The notes: generated by a model not told the origin, from the sequence alone. Counted from the stretch's first letter, positions 25,169 to 34,005 are shown. The stretch is DNA of 35,015 bases from an uncultured Actinomycetes bacterium (GCA_900318935.1 ONMP01000012.1:1-35015), one strand, 5' to 3'. Translations and numbers: made by a program.

Positions 25169-26605
25169 CTAGGATTCCTCTGCCTTCGAATCCTCACCTT
25201 CGGAGGCAGATGCCTCCAAGCCCCAAGCTGCGGGGTCTTCCTGCATAGAGCCGACAGCCATAACCCTCATGAGCGGCACCTCAAAGAGCAGCACCGCCAT
25301 CGTAGAGGCAATGGCACCCAGCACAATGCCGAGGCCAAACTCACGCAGCTGGGCGAAGGGCAAGAAGAGAAGCACAAGTGAGACTACCACGATTCCCATC
25401 AGGGGCAGCGCCATGGGATTCAGCGCGTCTGACACGGCGCTGAGCGAGGACCCGCGCACGCTCTTGCCCAAGCGAGCGAGCTCCTGGAAGCGCGCCGCGA
25501 CAGCCCATGCCGCAACCACGCCACCAGCGCAGGCAAACACGCCGCCTACAAGCGAGGGCATGGTGAGCACAAATACCTCGATGCGTGAGACGACAGCCAT
25601 CAGGCCAATCATCAGGATGCCTTCGACGACCTCGCTCCCCAAGACTAGCAAACCGGTCTTCTTCATGCGCATGAAAGCGATGACAGCGATCACGATGATC
25701 GCGACCGCGGCGGCACCAGCGAGCATCACTGCCGCCTTGTCACCCGCAACTGCTCCAATCTCGGTGGAGTCGGTAAGCTTGAGATTTGTCGGCAGGACCT
25801 CAGAGTCAAGCACGGCCTTGAGCGCCCTCGCCTCAGCCTCGCTGAAGCCACCGGATATGGACACCTGACCACCGTCAATCTTCTCCGAGACGTTCGGCGC
25901 AGAAATCACGTTGCCGTCAATCACGATGGCTATCGAGCCGTATTCCTTAGCAAGCTCCTCCGTAACATCAGCAAACTTCTTTGCGCCCTCGTCATCGAAG
26001 TTGATCGTCACCGCATAGATACCCTCGGTCACCATCACGACATCACACGAGGTAACGTTGTCGTTGTTGAGAAAAGCAGTGTAGGTGCCATCCTTGAGTG
26101 TGGCATCCTTTGAGCCGGCATTGAGCAGGGAGAGGGCATCGGCGTCACCGATATCGTCCACGCGTACGAACTCGAGCTTGCCCGCTCCGCCCACAGACTC
26201 GGCGATGCGCTTGCCCTCGACGTTCCATGGGAGCTTGATGACCACACCATTGGATCCGCTGGGATCAGCAAGGTATTCCGACACGCCAACATTACCGAGC
26301 CTGTCGCGTATGGTAGCGACCGCCTTGGACTGCTCGTCCGCAGAAAGGTCCTTGTCGGCAGTCATGGTCTGCGCCGTACCGCCCTTGAACCACAGCCCTC
26401 GCGTGATACGTTCCTGAATAGGCCATGCGCACACGACGCTCAGCACGCAGCATATGACTACGAACGCTACCACCGCCACTCGGCGACGGCGGTCCTGTGC
26501 CAAGCGCTTGCCTCTATTTGCACGAGAATCGCGTCCCGTGCCTTCGCTCTCGTTCCATCCGGCGACACCCGTCTTGTGCGTGGTCGCCTCCTTGCCTCGG
26601 GCCAT
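25169..26605 (-). CDS. secD: SecD-like protein with degenerate proton-pathway helix
   Basis: SecD works with SecF to pull exported proteins out of SecYEG using the proton gradient. This 478-residue protein has the family plan: a membrane helix (about 42-61), an extracytoplasmic P1 domain (FKGGTAQTMTAD..., GGFSEAEARALKAVLDSEVL at 252-271), and five further helices. Anchoring on GKSV (380-383), the helix that usually reads VDANVLIFERI here reads VVAAWAVAARF (363-373). The conserved Asp is Val364, the Asn is Ala366 and the Glu is Ala371. The following DANITT-type motif is also not conserved. No secF or yajC is present: recJ starts 15 bases downstream, tgt lies 96 bases upstream. Start ATG 26605 has GAAGGA 7 bases upstream; other starts at 26629 and 26665 are possible. 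Confidence 0.85.
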   Translation of the reverse strand: MARGKEATTHKTGVAGWNESEGTGRDSRANRGKRLAQDRRRRVAVVAFVVICCVLSVVCAWPIQERITRGLWFKGGTAQTMTADKDLSADEQSKAVATIRDRLGNVGVSEYLADPSGSNGVVIKLPWNVEGKRIAESVGGAGKLEFVRVDDIGDADALSLLNAGSKDATLKDGTYTAFLNNDNVTSCDVVMVTEGIYAVTINFDDEGAKKFADVTEELAKEYGSIAIVIDGNVISAPNVSEKIDGGQVSISGGFSEAEARALKAVLDSEVLPTNLKLTDSTEIGAVAGDKAAVMLAGAAAVAIIVIAVIAFMRMKKTGLLVLGSEVVEGILMIGLMAVVSRIEVFVLTMPSLVGGVFACAGGVVAAWAVAARFQELARLGKSVRGSSLSAVSDALNPMALPLMGIVVVSLVLLFLPFAQLREFGLGIVLGAIASTMAVLLFEVPLMRVMAVGSMQEDPAAWGLEASASEGEDSKAEES

Positions 26606-26701
26606 GAGTATTCCTTCTTTCGCTTCCATATGTCCTGCATATGAGTAACTTATGAAGTCTATCACTCACCACATAGCCGTTACAAGGGTGAATTTTTGAC
26701 A

Positions 26702-27841
26702 CTAGAAGTCATTCACCGCCGAGCTCTGCTCCCAGTCCTGCACGAAGTCGGCGTAGGTGCCCGCGATGATGGCTTCTCGCGCACGACGCATGAGGTCGAG
26801 CAGGTAAAAGATGTTGTGCAGGGAGAGCAACTGCGCACCCACCATCTCGTGTTGCTTCACCAGATGATGTACGTAGGCACGCGAGAACCCACCCGCGCAT
26901 GCCGGACAGCCACAGCCGGGGTCGATGGGCCTCTCGTCGGCAGCGAATCGGGCGTTCTTGAGGTTGAGGCGACCCTCGTTCGAGAACGCCGTACCCATGC
27001 GAGCAGTCCTGGTGGGCAACACGCAGTCGAACATGTCGATGCCACAGGCCACACCGCGCACAAGCGTCGTGGGATTGCCCACGCCCATGAGATAGCGAGG
27101 CTTATGGCGAGGCATGTGCTCGCTCACCAGTGGCGTCAGCGACTCAAACATCGTCTCGTGGCTCTCCCCCACCGAATATCCCCCGATGCCATAGCCGGGG
27201 AAGTCCCCGCAGCTCTCCAGATGCGCGAGCGAGCGCAGACGAAGGTCGAGGTCCATGCCACCCTGCACGATGCCAAAGAGCGCCTGATCCTCGCGGGTAT
27301 GGGCGGCGAAGCAGCGCTCCGCCCACTTGCTCGAAAGCTCGACCGCACGTTCCACGAAAGCGCGCGGCGACGGATAGCCCGGGCATTGATCAAGCTGCAT
27401 CACGATGTCGGCACCGAGCAGCTGGGCGATCCGCATGTTTTCCTCAGGCGTCCAGCTCATGCGCTCACCACCGTAGTCGACCGCGCGGAAGCTCACCCCA
27501 TCATCCGTGAGCTTGAAGTGCTCACCCAAGCTAAACACCTGAAATCCGCCGGAATCCGTGAGAATCGGTCCATCCCAGCGCATAAAGCAGTGGAGGCCAC
27601 CCATCTGAGCCACGAGCTCGGCACCGGGCCGCACCGACAAGTGGTAGAGGTTTGCCAACAAGATCTTCGTTCCGAGCTCCTTGAGCTGAGCGGGCAAGAT
27701 TCCCTTCACCGTAGCCTTCGTACCCACTGGCATGAATATGGGCGTCGGCACGTCTCCGTGCGGAGTGTGAAACACGCCCGCACGCGCCGACGTACGCTCG
27801 TCCTCGGCCACGATGTCATAGGTAAACCATGTCTTACACAT
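26702..27841 (-). CDS. tgt: tRNA-guanine transglycosylase
   Basis: This 379-residue enzyme exchanges G34 in GUN-anticodon tRNAs for preQ1, the first tRNA step of queuosine synthesis. Catalytic Asp96 is in ILTDSGGFQVFSL and nucleophile Asp272 in FDCVLPTRTARMG. The base-recognition loop GIVQGG (190-195) and the zinc site CGCPAC (Cys310, Cys312, Cys315, with His342) are all present. The start at 27841 lies 8 bases inside the end of the HAD gene, so translation is coupled. queA and queH lie 4-7 kb upstream on the same strand, supporting local queuosine synthesis. In many bacteria tgt precedes yajC-secD-secF; here only secD follows. Confidence 0.97.
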   Translation of the reverse strand: MCKTWFTYDIVAEDERTSARAGVFHTPHGDVPTPIFMPVGTKATVKGILPAQLKELGTKILLANLYHLSVRPGAELVAQMGGLHCFMRWDGPILTDSGGFQVFSLGEHFKLTDDGVSFRAVDYGGERMSWTPEENMRIAQLLGADIVMQLDQCPGYPSPRAFVERAVELSSKWAERCFAAHTREDQALFGIVQGGMDLDLRLRSLAHLESCGDFPGYGIGGYSVGESHETMFESLTPLVSEHMPRHKPRYLMGVGNPTTLVRGVACGIDMFDCVLPTRTARMGTAFSNEGRLNLKNARFAADERPIDPGCGCPACAGGFSRAYVHHLVKQHEMVGAQLLSLHNIFYLLDLMRRAREAIIAGTYADFVQDWEQSSAVNDF

Positions 27842-28823
27842 ATCTCACACCCTCCTCGAGCCCGCCCGCGGCAAGCATGTTTTCGATCCAGACCGCCACG
27901 CCGTCCTCGCTTACTGGCGGACAAACCTCAAAGGCCGCCTCCTTGACGTCCTCGTCCGCGTTTCCCATGGCAACAAACCTGCCCACCGCCGAAGCCAAGG
28001 GAAGGTCATTGCCGCCATCACCAAACGCCACCGAGCGATTCCGTTCGATCCCGACGGCACGCATGAGCGCTGTGGCCCCCGTTCCCTTGGTGACACCACG
28101 GGCAGTAATTTCGAGCTCCTGTTCGCTCATCGACACGACCTCGAATCTCCCGTCGGCACGCAGGAGCTTTGCGGCTTCTGCGCAGGCAGCGCGATCCGGG
28201 ATGGTACAGCCCATCTTTTCGATGTCCCCTCGCGCGTTCAAGAGATGCCTTCTGATAGAGACGACCTGGTGATTCCCTCCCTTTGGGACCATACGCAGGA
28301 AAAAGCGAATGCCGCGCTTGCCTATCTTGACCAACCGCAGAATACCACTCCCCTGATCCTCGCGACGCATCGCGCGGGCTATCGCCCCCGTCCTGCCCGT
28401 GAGCATGTACGAGGCGCCCCTCCACTCGAAGTATGCCTGCCCGTCAAAGAATGCGTTCCACGCAGGGTGATAGGGCTCAAGCATCTCATAGCAGTCAAGC
28501 GCATCCTCCTGCGAGAGACGGTTCGCTACCAATCCGACGCCATCAGACAGCCTGACGACCGTGGCACCGTTTGAGCACAACGCGAAATCCATCACACCGC
28601 TCTCAAGAACGGACTTGGTCACGATACACTATGGCCTGCCCGTCGCAATCCCCAAAAGAAAGCCCGCCTCGCGAGCCGCAGCAAGTGATGCCATGACCCT
28701 CGGCGACACAATCGAGCCAAACTGCACGATGGTGTCATCCAAATCAAACAAGAGAAGCCCGACACCGCTGAGGTGCCGGGCGTTCGTGGCAATGCTTCGA
28801 TATAATCCCTTCGGACTACTCAC
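27834..28823 (-). pseudogene. HAD-IIB (Cof-type) phosphatase interrupted by one in-frame amber codon
   Basis: The minus strand encodes a Cof-like HAD phosphatase in two pieces in the same frame. The first (28823 or upstream, to 28629) has the catalytic motif LLFDLDDTIVQFGSIVSPR and ends IATGRP followed by TAG (28631-28629). The second (GTG 28622 to 27834, 262 residues) goes on with a cap domain and motif IV GDGGNDLPLASAVG. In relatives ATGRP is usually followed by Tyr, so a single TAC/TAT to TAG change explains the break. The second part alone lacks the nucleophilic Asp and should not be active. The first part's start is unclear: GTG 28823 overlaps the ptsH stop by 8 bases. It may be a recent pseudogene, a sequencing error or a readthrough case. 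Confidence 0.8.
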
Positions 28824-29088
28824 CAAAGCCGCTGTCCACGAGGGCGATGAGGGCGTCGAGAGCGGCCTGCTCATCGGGACCGTCGCATGCGATCTCGACC
28901 TTGGTGCCAGAGCCCATGCCGGCAGCCAGGATCATCATGATGGACTTGGCGTTGACAGGAGCGGAACCCTTGTCGACGTCCTTGATGGTGACGGTGCTCT
29001 CATACTTCTTGGCCTCGGTAACGAAGACGGAAGCGGGGCGGGCGTGCAGGCCGGTGGCGTTGACAATGGACGTCTGCTTAGAAACCAT
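28816..29088 (-). CDS. ptsH: Phosphocarrier protein HPr
   Basis: This 90-residue protein carries phosphate from enzyme I to the EIIA domains of the sugar phosphotransferase system. His15 lies in IVNATGLHARPAS. The regulatory serine region is NAKSIMMILAAG (Ser49), matching the HPr kinase site of Gram-positive bacteria. ATG 29088 has AAGGAG six bases upstream, which decides against an upstream in-frame start at 29190. It is the first gene of the long minus-strand unit and its end overlaps the HAD gene. No enzyme I gene is in the window. Confidence 0.95.
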   Translation of the reverse strand: MVSKQTSIVNATGLHARPASVFVTEAKKYESTVTIKDVDKGSAPVNAKSIMMILAAGMGSGTKVEIACDGPDEQAALDALIALVDSGFGE

Positions 29089-29113
29089 GTGATGCTCCTT
29101 CGACTCGTACGAC

Positions 29114-29139
29114 GGAGATTGGCCCGTTTGGCCATCTCC
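29114..29139 (-). promoter_or_regulatory. Hairpin in the ptsH leader
   Basis: On the minus strand GGAGAT-GGCC and GGCC-AATCTCC pair with a single bulged base and a 5-base loop, between the ptsH promoter and its ribosome site. No U-run follows, so an attenuator is not evident; it may stabilise the leader. Confidence 0.35.
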
Positions 29140-29157
29140 CCAAACACTGGGGATTAC

Positions 29158-29186
29158 CCTATCACACAATGCAAGAAAATTGTCAA
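29158..29186 (-). promoter_or_regulatory. Probable promoter of the ptsH-led operon
   Basis: On the minus strand a consensus TTGACA (29186-29181) is followed after 17 bases by GATAGG (29163-29158), preceded by the extended -10 element TGT. The start of transcription would be near 29151, about 60 bases before the ptsH ATG. Confidence 0.6.
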
Positions 29187-29300
29187 GCATCTCGCCGAGT
29201 TGCGATTCTCACACGTTGAGCGGTTGTTGGCGTTCGCGGACGGCCCAAAGACGGCTACAATGTATGAGGCGAGAACGCCGAGCGAAAGGATCTGTGAGGG

Positions 29301-30545
29301 ATGCAAAGCGCGACACAACGCCCAGACGAGTCACATGAACAGAGCGAAGTCACAGACGAAGATGCGACTACAGCTACACTCGCACGCGTAGGGTCATCCG
29401 CCCGCAACGCGGCGGCTGGGGCAGGCCAGTCCATAGCTGGAGGCATCAGCGCACTCAGAAAAGTGCGTCAGGCTTCCAAGATGCGCTCTGATGCCGAAGC
29501 GGACGTACGCGAGATTGAGCGGGGGCTCGCCGAAGACTATGACGAGCTCGCCCATCGCGAGGACGTCGAGCAGAACTACGACCACATCGTCTACACACAG
29601 ACCACCGAAATCGAGAGCGCGCAGTCGGACATCTCGAACGCAGAGGCACGCATGGAGCAGCAGCGAGCCGAGGCGACAAGGCTCACCAGCGAACTCAGGC
29701 AGATGCGCGAGCAACATGAGCAGGAGCTACGTCCCTATCGCAACCTCATGGACAGCACGCGCGGGCGATCGGACGATGCGGCTAAGTCACTTGCTGCCAT
29801 TCGACGCGACGTCCGCGCCGCCGAACGAGCCATGGCTGAGGCCACCAAGGACCGCGACGCAAAGATATCGGCCGCACACCGCGCGGTCGACACTGCCCAG
29901 GAGCGCGTCACCGCCTTGGAGACGGAGCTTGGGTCCTTGGGTATGGACGGCGAGGCAGCATCACCAGACGCAATGGCGCATATGGAGTCGGAACTCGCGT
30001 CCAACCGCGCCACCCTCGCGACTGCCCGGAACGACGTAGTCCAAATCACCCAGCAGGCGCAGGACGCCGTGGACCAGGCACAGCGCAAGCTTCTTACGCT
30101 CCAGCGCGATCAGGCGCAGGCGGAGCGTCTGGCGGAGAGCACCAAGACCGAGGCTACGACGCGCAAGGACGAGTATGACCGCATGTACCGAGAGGCGCAG
30201 ACGCAGGAACGCAAGCACGAGGAGCTGATCAAGGGCTGCGAGGGACGTATCCGCGAACTCACGCAGACTCGCAATGATGCGCAGGCCAGGCTTACTGATG
30301 CGCAGGACATGCTCGACGAGGCCAACGAGATTCATGCTCATCCCGAGACCACCGAGGGACTCCGCGAGCGCATCGCCGACGAGGAGGCCGACCTTGAGGA
30401 TGCCAGAGCCGAGCTCGAAGAGCTATGCGAGAGCGAACGCGAGCTCAGGCGCTCCACGAGAACCGCGCGCCTCGTGGTCATCGCCATCGCACTCGTGGTG
30501 GTCCTTCTCATTGCGCTCGGCGTGTGGTTCTTCGTCAGAGGATGA
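29301..30545 (+). CDS. Tail-anchored coiled-coil protein, unknown function
   Basis: This 414-residue protein starts with an acidic, low-complexity stretch and a small Ala/Gly-rich part (GAGQSIAGGISAL, about 40-52). From about 55 to 385 it is nearly unbroken coiled coil (Glu, Ala, Arg, Gln, with heptad Leu). One membrane helix (VVIAIALVVVLLIALGVWFF, about 392-411) ends the chain with RG. There is no signal peptide, so it is either tail-anchored with the coils inside the cell or inserted with them outside. TACAAT (29256-29261) may be its -10 box, and AAAGGA lies 10 bases before the start. It is flanked on both sides by minus-strand genes and its last 11 bases overlap the end of queA. I do not recognise a family; envelope scaffold or division roles are only guesses. 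Confidence 0.8.
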   Translation: MQSATQRPDESHEQSEVTDEDATTATLARVGSSARNAAAGAGQSIAGGISALRKVRQASKMRSDAEADVREIERGLAEDYDELAHREDVEQNYDHIVYTQTTEIESAQSDISNAEARMEQQRAEATRLTSELRQMREQHEQELRPYRNLMDSTRGRSDDAAKSLAAIRRDVRAAERAMAEATKDRDAKISAAHRAVDTAQERVTALETELGSLGMDGEAASPDAMAHMESELASNRATLATARNDVVQITQQAQDAVDQAQRKLLTLQRDQAQAERLAESTKTEATTRKDEYDRMYREAQTQERKHEELIKGCEGRIRELTQTRNDAQARLTDAQDMLDEANEIHAHPETTEGLRERIADEEADLEDARAELEELCESERELRRSTRTARLVVIAIALVVVLLIALGVWFFVRG

Positions 30546-31623
30546 GCATAGCGTCACCAAAGGAAAGCATGCGGTAGCGCCGCTCGATGGCCTCAGCGTA
30601 CGCGGCCATGATCTGCTCACGCGTCGCAAAGGCCGAGACGAGCATCATGAGGGTTGATCGCGGCACGTGGAAGTTCGTGACCATGGCATCTACCACGTGA
30701 AACTCGGAGCCGGGCATCAGGAAGAGGTTCGTCGTTGCGTTCTCGCGCGCAACCATAGCCTTGGCGTCAGCATCCCACGCGCTCTCAAGCGAACGGACGC
30801 TCGTCGTGCCCACGGCCACCACGCGGTGTCCGGCCTCATGCGTCGCGCACACGGCATCGACGACCGACTGCAGCACGTGATAGCGCTCGGTATGGATGGT
30901 GTGGTCGCGCGGGTCGTCCTCTTCGACCAGACGGAAGGTGTCGATGCCCACCTCGAGCTCCACCTCGGCCCAGCCCACGCCCGCTGCCTTGAGCTGGGAG
31001 AGTAGCCCGGGCGTGAAGTGCAGACCCGCTGTCGGTGCCGCTGCCGAATGCTCCTCTTGCATGGCATAGACCGTCTGATACTTCTCGGGATCTCCCTTGT
31101 ATGCGGTGATGTAAGGTGGCAACGGTACGTTGCCCACGGCATGAATGGCCTCGTCGAGCGTTCGTCCGCCTTGCGGTTCGAAGCGCACGATGCGCCCTCC
31201 CCTGCTGCCCTCCACGAAATCGAGGACCTCACCGACGAGGACTACCTCAGCGGTTTCTGGCGCCAAGAGGCCACCGGCGCGAAACTCGATGCGAGCTCCC
31301 TGCCTCAGGCGCCTTCCCGGGTGCACGAGGCACTCCCAGGTCGTCCCCAAGGAATCAAGGTCCTCCCTTCGACGAAGAAGCAGCGCCTCGGCCACGCCGC
31401 CCGTGGGCTTGTGTCCAACGAGGCGTGCTGGCAGGACGCGCGTGCGATTCGCGACGAGCAGGTCGCCCGGATCGAGGTACTCTCCGACGTCGGAGAAGCG
31501 GCGATGCTCGATGGTGCCTTCCTTGCGGTGCAGGACCAGAAGTCGGCACGAGTCGCGCGGCTCGGCTGGTGCCTGCGCGATCAGCTCCTCGGGAAGGTCG
31601 TAGTCAAAGTCATCGGTTCGCAT
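30535..31623 (-). CDS. queA: S-adenosylmethionine:tRNA ribosyltransferase-isomerase
   Basis: QueA uses the ribosyl part of S-adenosylmethionine to convert preQ1-tRNA to epoxyqueuosine-tRNA. The 362-residue protein is full length, with FDYDLPEELIAQAPAEPRD, LLVANRTRVLPARL, the conserved AAPTAGLHFTPGLL block and GTTSVRSLESAW, TNLFLMPG and TNFHVPRSTLMMLV. The start at ATG 31623 has GTAGGAG five bases upstream; a longer frame to 31719 lacks support. It lies 40 bases after the zinc-ribbon protein gene, in one unit with queH. The following enzyme, which reduces epoxyqueuosine, is encoded by queH two genes upstream. Confidence 0.96.
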   Translation of the reverse strand: MRTDDFDYDLPEELIAQAPAEPRDSCRLLVLHRKEGTIEHRRFSDVGEYLDPGDLLVANRTRVLPARLVGHKPTGGVAEALLLRRREDLDSLGTTWECLVHPGRRLRQGARIEFRAGGLLAPETAEVVLVGEVLDFVEGSRGGRIVRFEPQGGRTLDEAIHAVGNVPLPPYITAYKGDPEKYQTVYAMQEEHSAAAPTAGLHFTPGLLSQLKAAGVGWAEVELEVGIDTFRLVEEDDPRDHTIHTERYHVLQSVVDAVCATHEAGHRVVAVGTTSVRSLESAWDADAKAMVARENATTNLFLMPGSEFHVVDAMVTNFHVPRSTLMMLVSAFATREQIMAAYAEAIERRYRMLSFGDAMLIL

Positions 31624-31663
31624 CTGTCTCCTACCTTTCGTCCGGTTCGTGGCACGCCATCGC

Positions 31664-33370
31664 TCACGCGCGGGGAATCTCGGTCCAGTCAGCACCGGGG
31701 TCGAAGCCTCCAGATCCACCGATCACGTCCCCGGCCTGATTCTCGTACGCACGGTCCGCCGACACGTCCAGCTCGACCTCGCGCCCGTCGGAGGTGACGA
31801 ACGTGTTGACCCCACGTATGGCCTCCGACCAGTCGCCCACACCACCTCCGGTAGCGCTTCCCCTGAACTCCGCGTTTGTTCGCTCGCGGAACGCGGCGTG
31901 GTGCGCGTCGCTTTGGGCATGCCAAGAGGCGAGCTGCGCATCAAACGCGGCCTGACGTTGTCTGTCAGCCGCGAGCGCCGCCTGCGTCTGTGCATTCATC
32001 ATCGCAATCTGCTGGTTGGTAGCCTGCTGCATGGCTGCTGCTTCTTGGCGGGAGTCCGACTCGGCGAGCGCAATGAGCTCCTCATGCAGCGCATAGTCAT
32101 TGACTAGCGGAACAAACGCCTGTTGATAGAGACGGTCAAACTTGCTTGCAGGTGCAAAGAGCACCGCAACACCCGCCACATCCCAGTAGATACTACCCGT
32201 GTGGCGGTAGGACTCGAACTCAGGCAGGCTCCAAGCGCCAGCAGCTCCCGAGCCGGCCGTGACGGATCCGCTTCGAACGTCCTGCGTCTCCCTGCGCTTT
32301 TTGCGCCTGCCAAAGAGCCCACCTACCGCAGCACCAAGACCCACAACCATACCAGCGGGATTCAACATATCGACGCCGGAGGCATCGCGGATGGCATACA
32401 TGCGCACGTATGCTACCAGTCGGTATGCGATGTCCTGGTAGACGAACTCGTAGATGCGTGTAAGCTCTGCCGCGAAGGGGTCTTTGAGCAGCGCCCCACC
32501 AGAGGACTGCGCAGCACGTCGGAACTGCGCATGCCCCATCTCTTGGAGCTGGCCGAGGCGCGATGACCCCACCTCGCGCACGAGCCGCACGCCATGACCG
32601 GCGGCTTGACCCGTGACGCGGCGCATCGCAGCGTCGGCAAGCTCGCGCGGATCGGGCATATCGGCGTAGTTGGTACGGTCCACGCCCGCAAGCGCCCCGC
32701 CATACATGGCCATCGTGGCTCGCATGCTTTCGCTCATACGCATGCCCGCATCACCGAGCTCGAGGCTCATCTTGCCACTCGAGCCATCGTCAAAGCTCGC
32801 TCGTGCCAGATACGGCCGCGAGCTGGAGCTACCACGCAGCAACCTCGCATCGCTGAGCTGCCAATTCGTGGGAAGCGTCAGCAAGAACAACCCCCGGCCG
32901 CTCGACGCGTCACGCACAACGGCGCCATGGCGGTATTGTGGCTGTGCGGTCTCGCGGGCGGCGGCTTCGCGGGCGGCCTGCTCCCTCGCGGCGGCTTCGC
33001 GGGCGGCACGCTCTCGCTCCGCCCGCTCCCGCGCCGCCTGCCTCCGGGCCTCCTCAGCCTTCCTGGCCTCCTCTTGCTGCCGGAGCTCCTCTTGCTGTGC
33101 CTCGAAGGTGAGTCGTTGCTCTTCGGCCTTCCTCTTGGCCTCTTCGGCGTCGCGCTCAGCCTGTTTGCACGTCTCCTCAGCCTGCCGCGCCGCCTCCTGC
33201 GCCTCACGCATCGTCGCCCGAGCGGCTCGCAGCATCTCCTCAATCGCCCGAGCCTGCGCTATGTCAACCGGCTTCCCGCAATGCGGACAGAAGCACCTCA
33301 CGACATCCGCACGCGGCACGAAGCTCTCGCCACACGCAGGGCACATCAGCGGCTTGTCGGACCCACTCAT
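31664..33370 (-). CDS. Zinc-ribbon/coiled-coil protein of unknown function
   Basis: This 568-residue protein is coupled to queH: its ATG (33370) overlaps the queH stop as ATGA. Residues 10-31 make a zinc ribbon (CPAC at 10-13, CPHC at 28-31). Residues about 43-145 are a highly charged Ala/Glu/Arg/Gln coiled coil. A central region (about 150-440) has LFLLTLPTNWQLSDARLL and a small Gly-rich hydrophobic patch followed by GRRKKRRE. A Gln/Ala-rich helical part (about 460-510) and an acidic C-terminus (GDWSEAIRGVNTF, VELDVSADRAYENQAGD) complete it. I do not recognise a family. Its place between queH and queA may be chance, or link it to tRNA modification or zinc supply. Coding strength over the whole frame and the overlap with queH make it a real gene. 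Confidence 0.8.
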   Translation of the reverse strand: MSGSDKPLMCPACGESFVPRADVVRCFCPHCGKPVDIAQARAIEEMLRAARATMREAQEAARQAEETCKQAERDAEEAKRKAEEQRLTFEAQQEELRQQEEARKAEEARRQAARERAERERAAREAAAREQAAREAAARETAQPQYRHGAVVRDASSGRGLFLLTLPTNWQLSDARLLRGSSSSRPYLARASFDDGSSGKMSLELGDAGMRMSESMRATMAMYGGALAGVDRTNYADMPDPRELADAAMRRVTGQAAGHGVRLVREVGSSRLGQLQEMGHAQFRRAAQSSGGALLKDPFAAELTRIYEFVYQDIAYRLVAYVRMYAIRDASGVDMLNPAGMVVGLGAAVGGLFGRRKKRRETQDVRSGSVTAGSGAAGAWSLPEFESYRHTGSIYWDVAGVAVLFAPASKFDRLYQQAFVPLVNDYALHEELIALAESDSRQEAAAMQQATNQQIAMMNAQTQAALAADRQRQAAFDAQLASWHAQSDAHHAAFRERTNAEFRGSATGGGVGDWSEAIRGVNTFVTSDGREVELDVSADRAYENQAGDVIGGSGGFDPGADWTEIPRA

Positions 33371-34005
33371 CTTGCGCTTCCCTTCGATGGTGACCCATTC
33401 GTACCAGCGGCAGCTTCTCGCGCGGCCTTCTTTGCAGCCTTGCGGGCGTCTCGACGTTCTTGTCGCTCGATGGCAGCCTCGGCTGCACTGAAGCGACAGC
33501 CGCAATAGTTCTGCCGATACATGCCCAGCTCACGCGAGCGCCTCGTCGCCTCGGGATAATGTGGCCTGAAGTCGCGCACCACCGGCGTGAGCCCGTGATG
33601 GGCCGCCAGCGCTACGAGCACCTCGTTGCAGGTCTCAAAAAGCTGATACGGCGAGACGGCAAGCGTCGTGGAGATGTGACTGAAGCCCCTCTCCCCTGCC
33701 ACGCGGCAACTCTCGGCCAGACGCAGCGCGTAGCAGGCACGGCAACGGCGCTCACGGTCGAAGCCCGCCGGTGCCGCGCCGCGCTCCCATGCCTCACGAT
33801 CGTCACCCGCTATGATGACCTCGACCTGCGCCACCTCACGCGCCCAGTCGAGCAGCGTTTGTAGGCGCAGGTCGTGCTCTGCCACTGGCTGGATGTTTGG
33901 GTTCGTCCAGCAAATCGTCGGCTCGAAGCCCTCCTCGCGCAGCAAACGCAGCGGCTCGAGAGAGCACGGGCCGCAGCAGGCATGCAAGAGGAGCGGTGTG
34001 GGCAT
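33367..34005 (-). CDS. queH: Epoxyqueuosine reductase QueH
   Basis: QueH reduces epoxyqueuosine to queuosine in tRNA and replaces the cobalamin-dependent QueG in many bacteria. The 212-residue protein has the family's cysteine motifs: LLLHACCGPCS (Cys10, Cys11, Cys14), RCRACYALRL, and GMYRQNYCGCRFS, which together bind iron-sulfur and metal. ATG 34005 is chosen because AAGGAGG lies 5-10 bases upstream; an in-frame start at 34056 lacks this. A basic Ala/Lys/Arg-rich tail follows the core and overlaps the next gene by 4 bases. It lies 63 bases after thrH on the same strand. I saw no preQ1 riboswitch in that gap. Confidence 0.94.
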   Translation of the reverse strand: MPTPLLLHACCGPCSLEPLRLLREEGFEPTICWTNPNIQPVAEHDLRLQTLLDWAREVAQVEVIIAGDDREAWERGAAPAGFDRERRCRACYALRLAESCRVAGERGFSHISTTLAVSPYQLFETCNEVLVALAAHHGLTPVVRDFRPHYPEATRRSRELGMYRQNYCGCRFSAAEAAIERQERRDARKAAKKAAREAAAGTNGSPSKGSAR

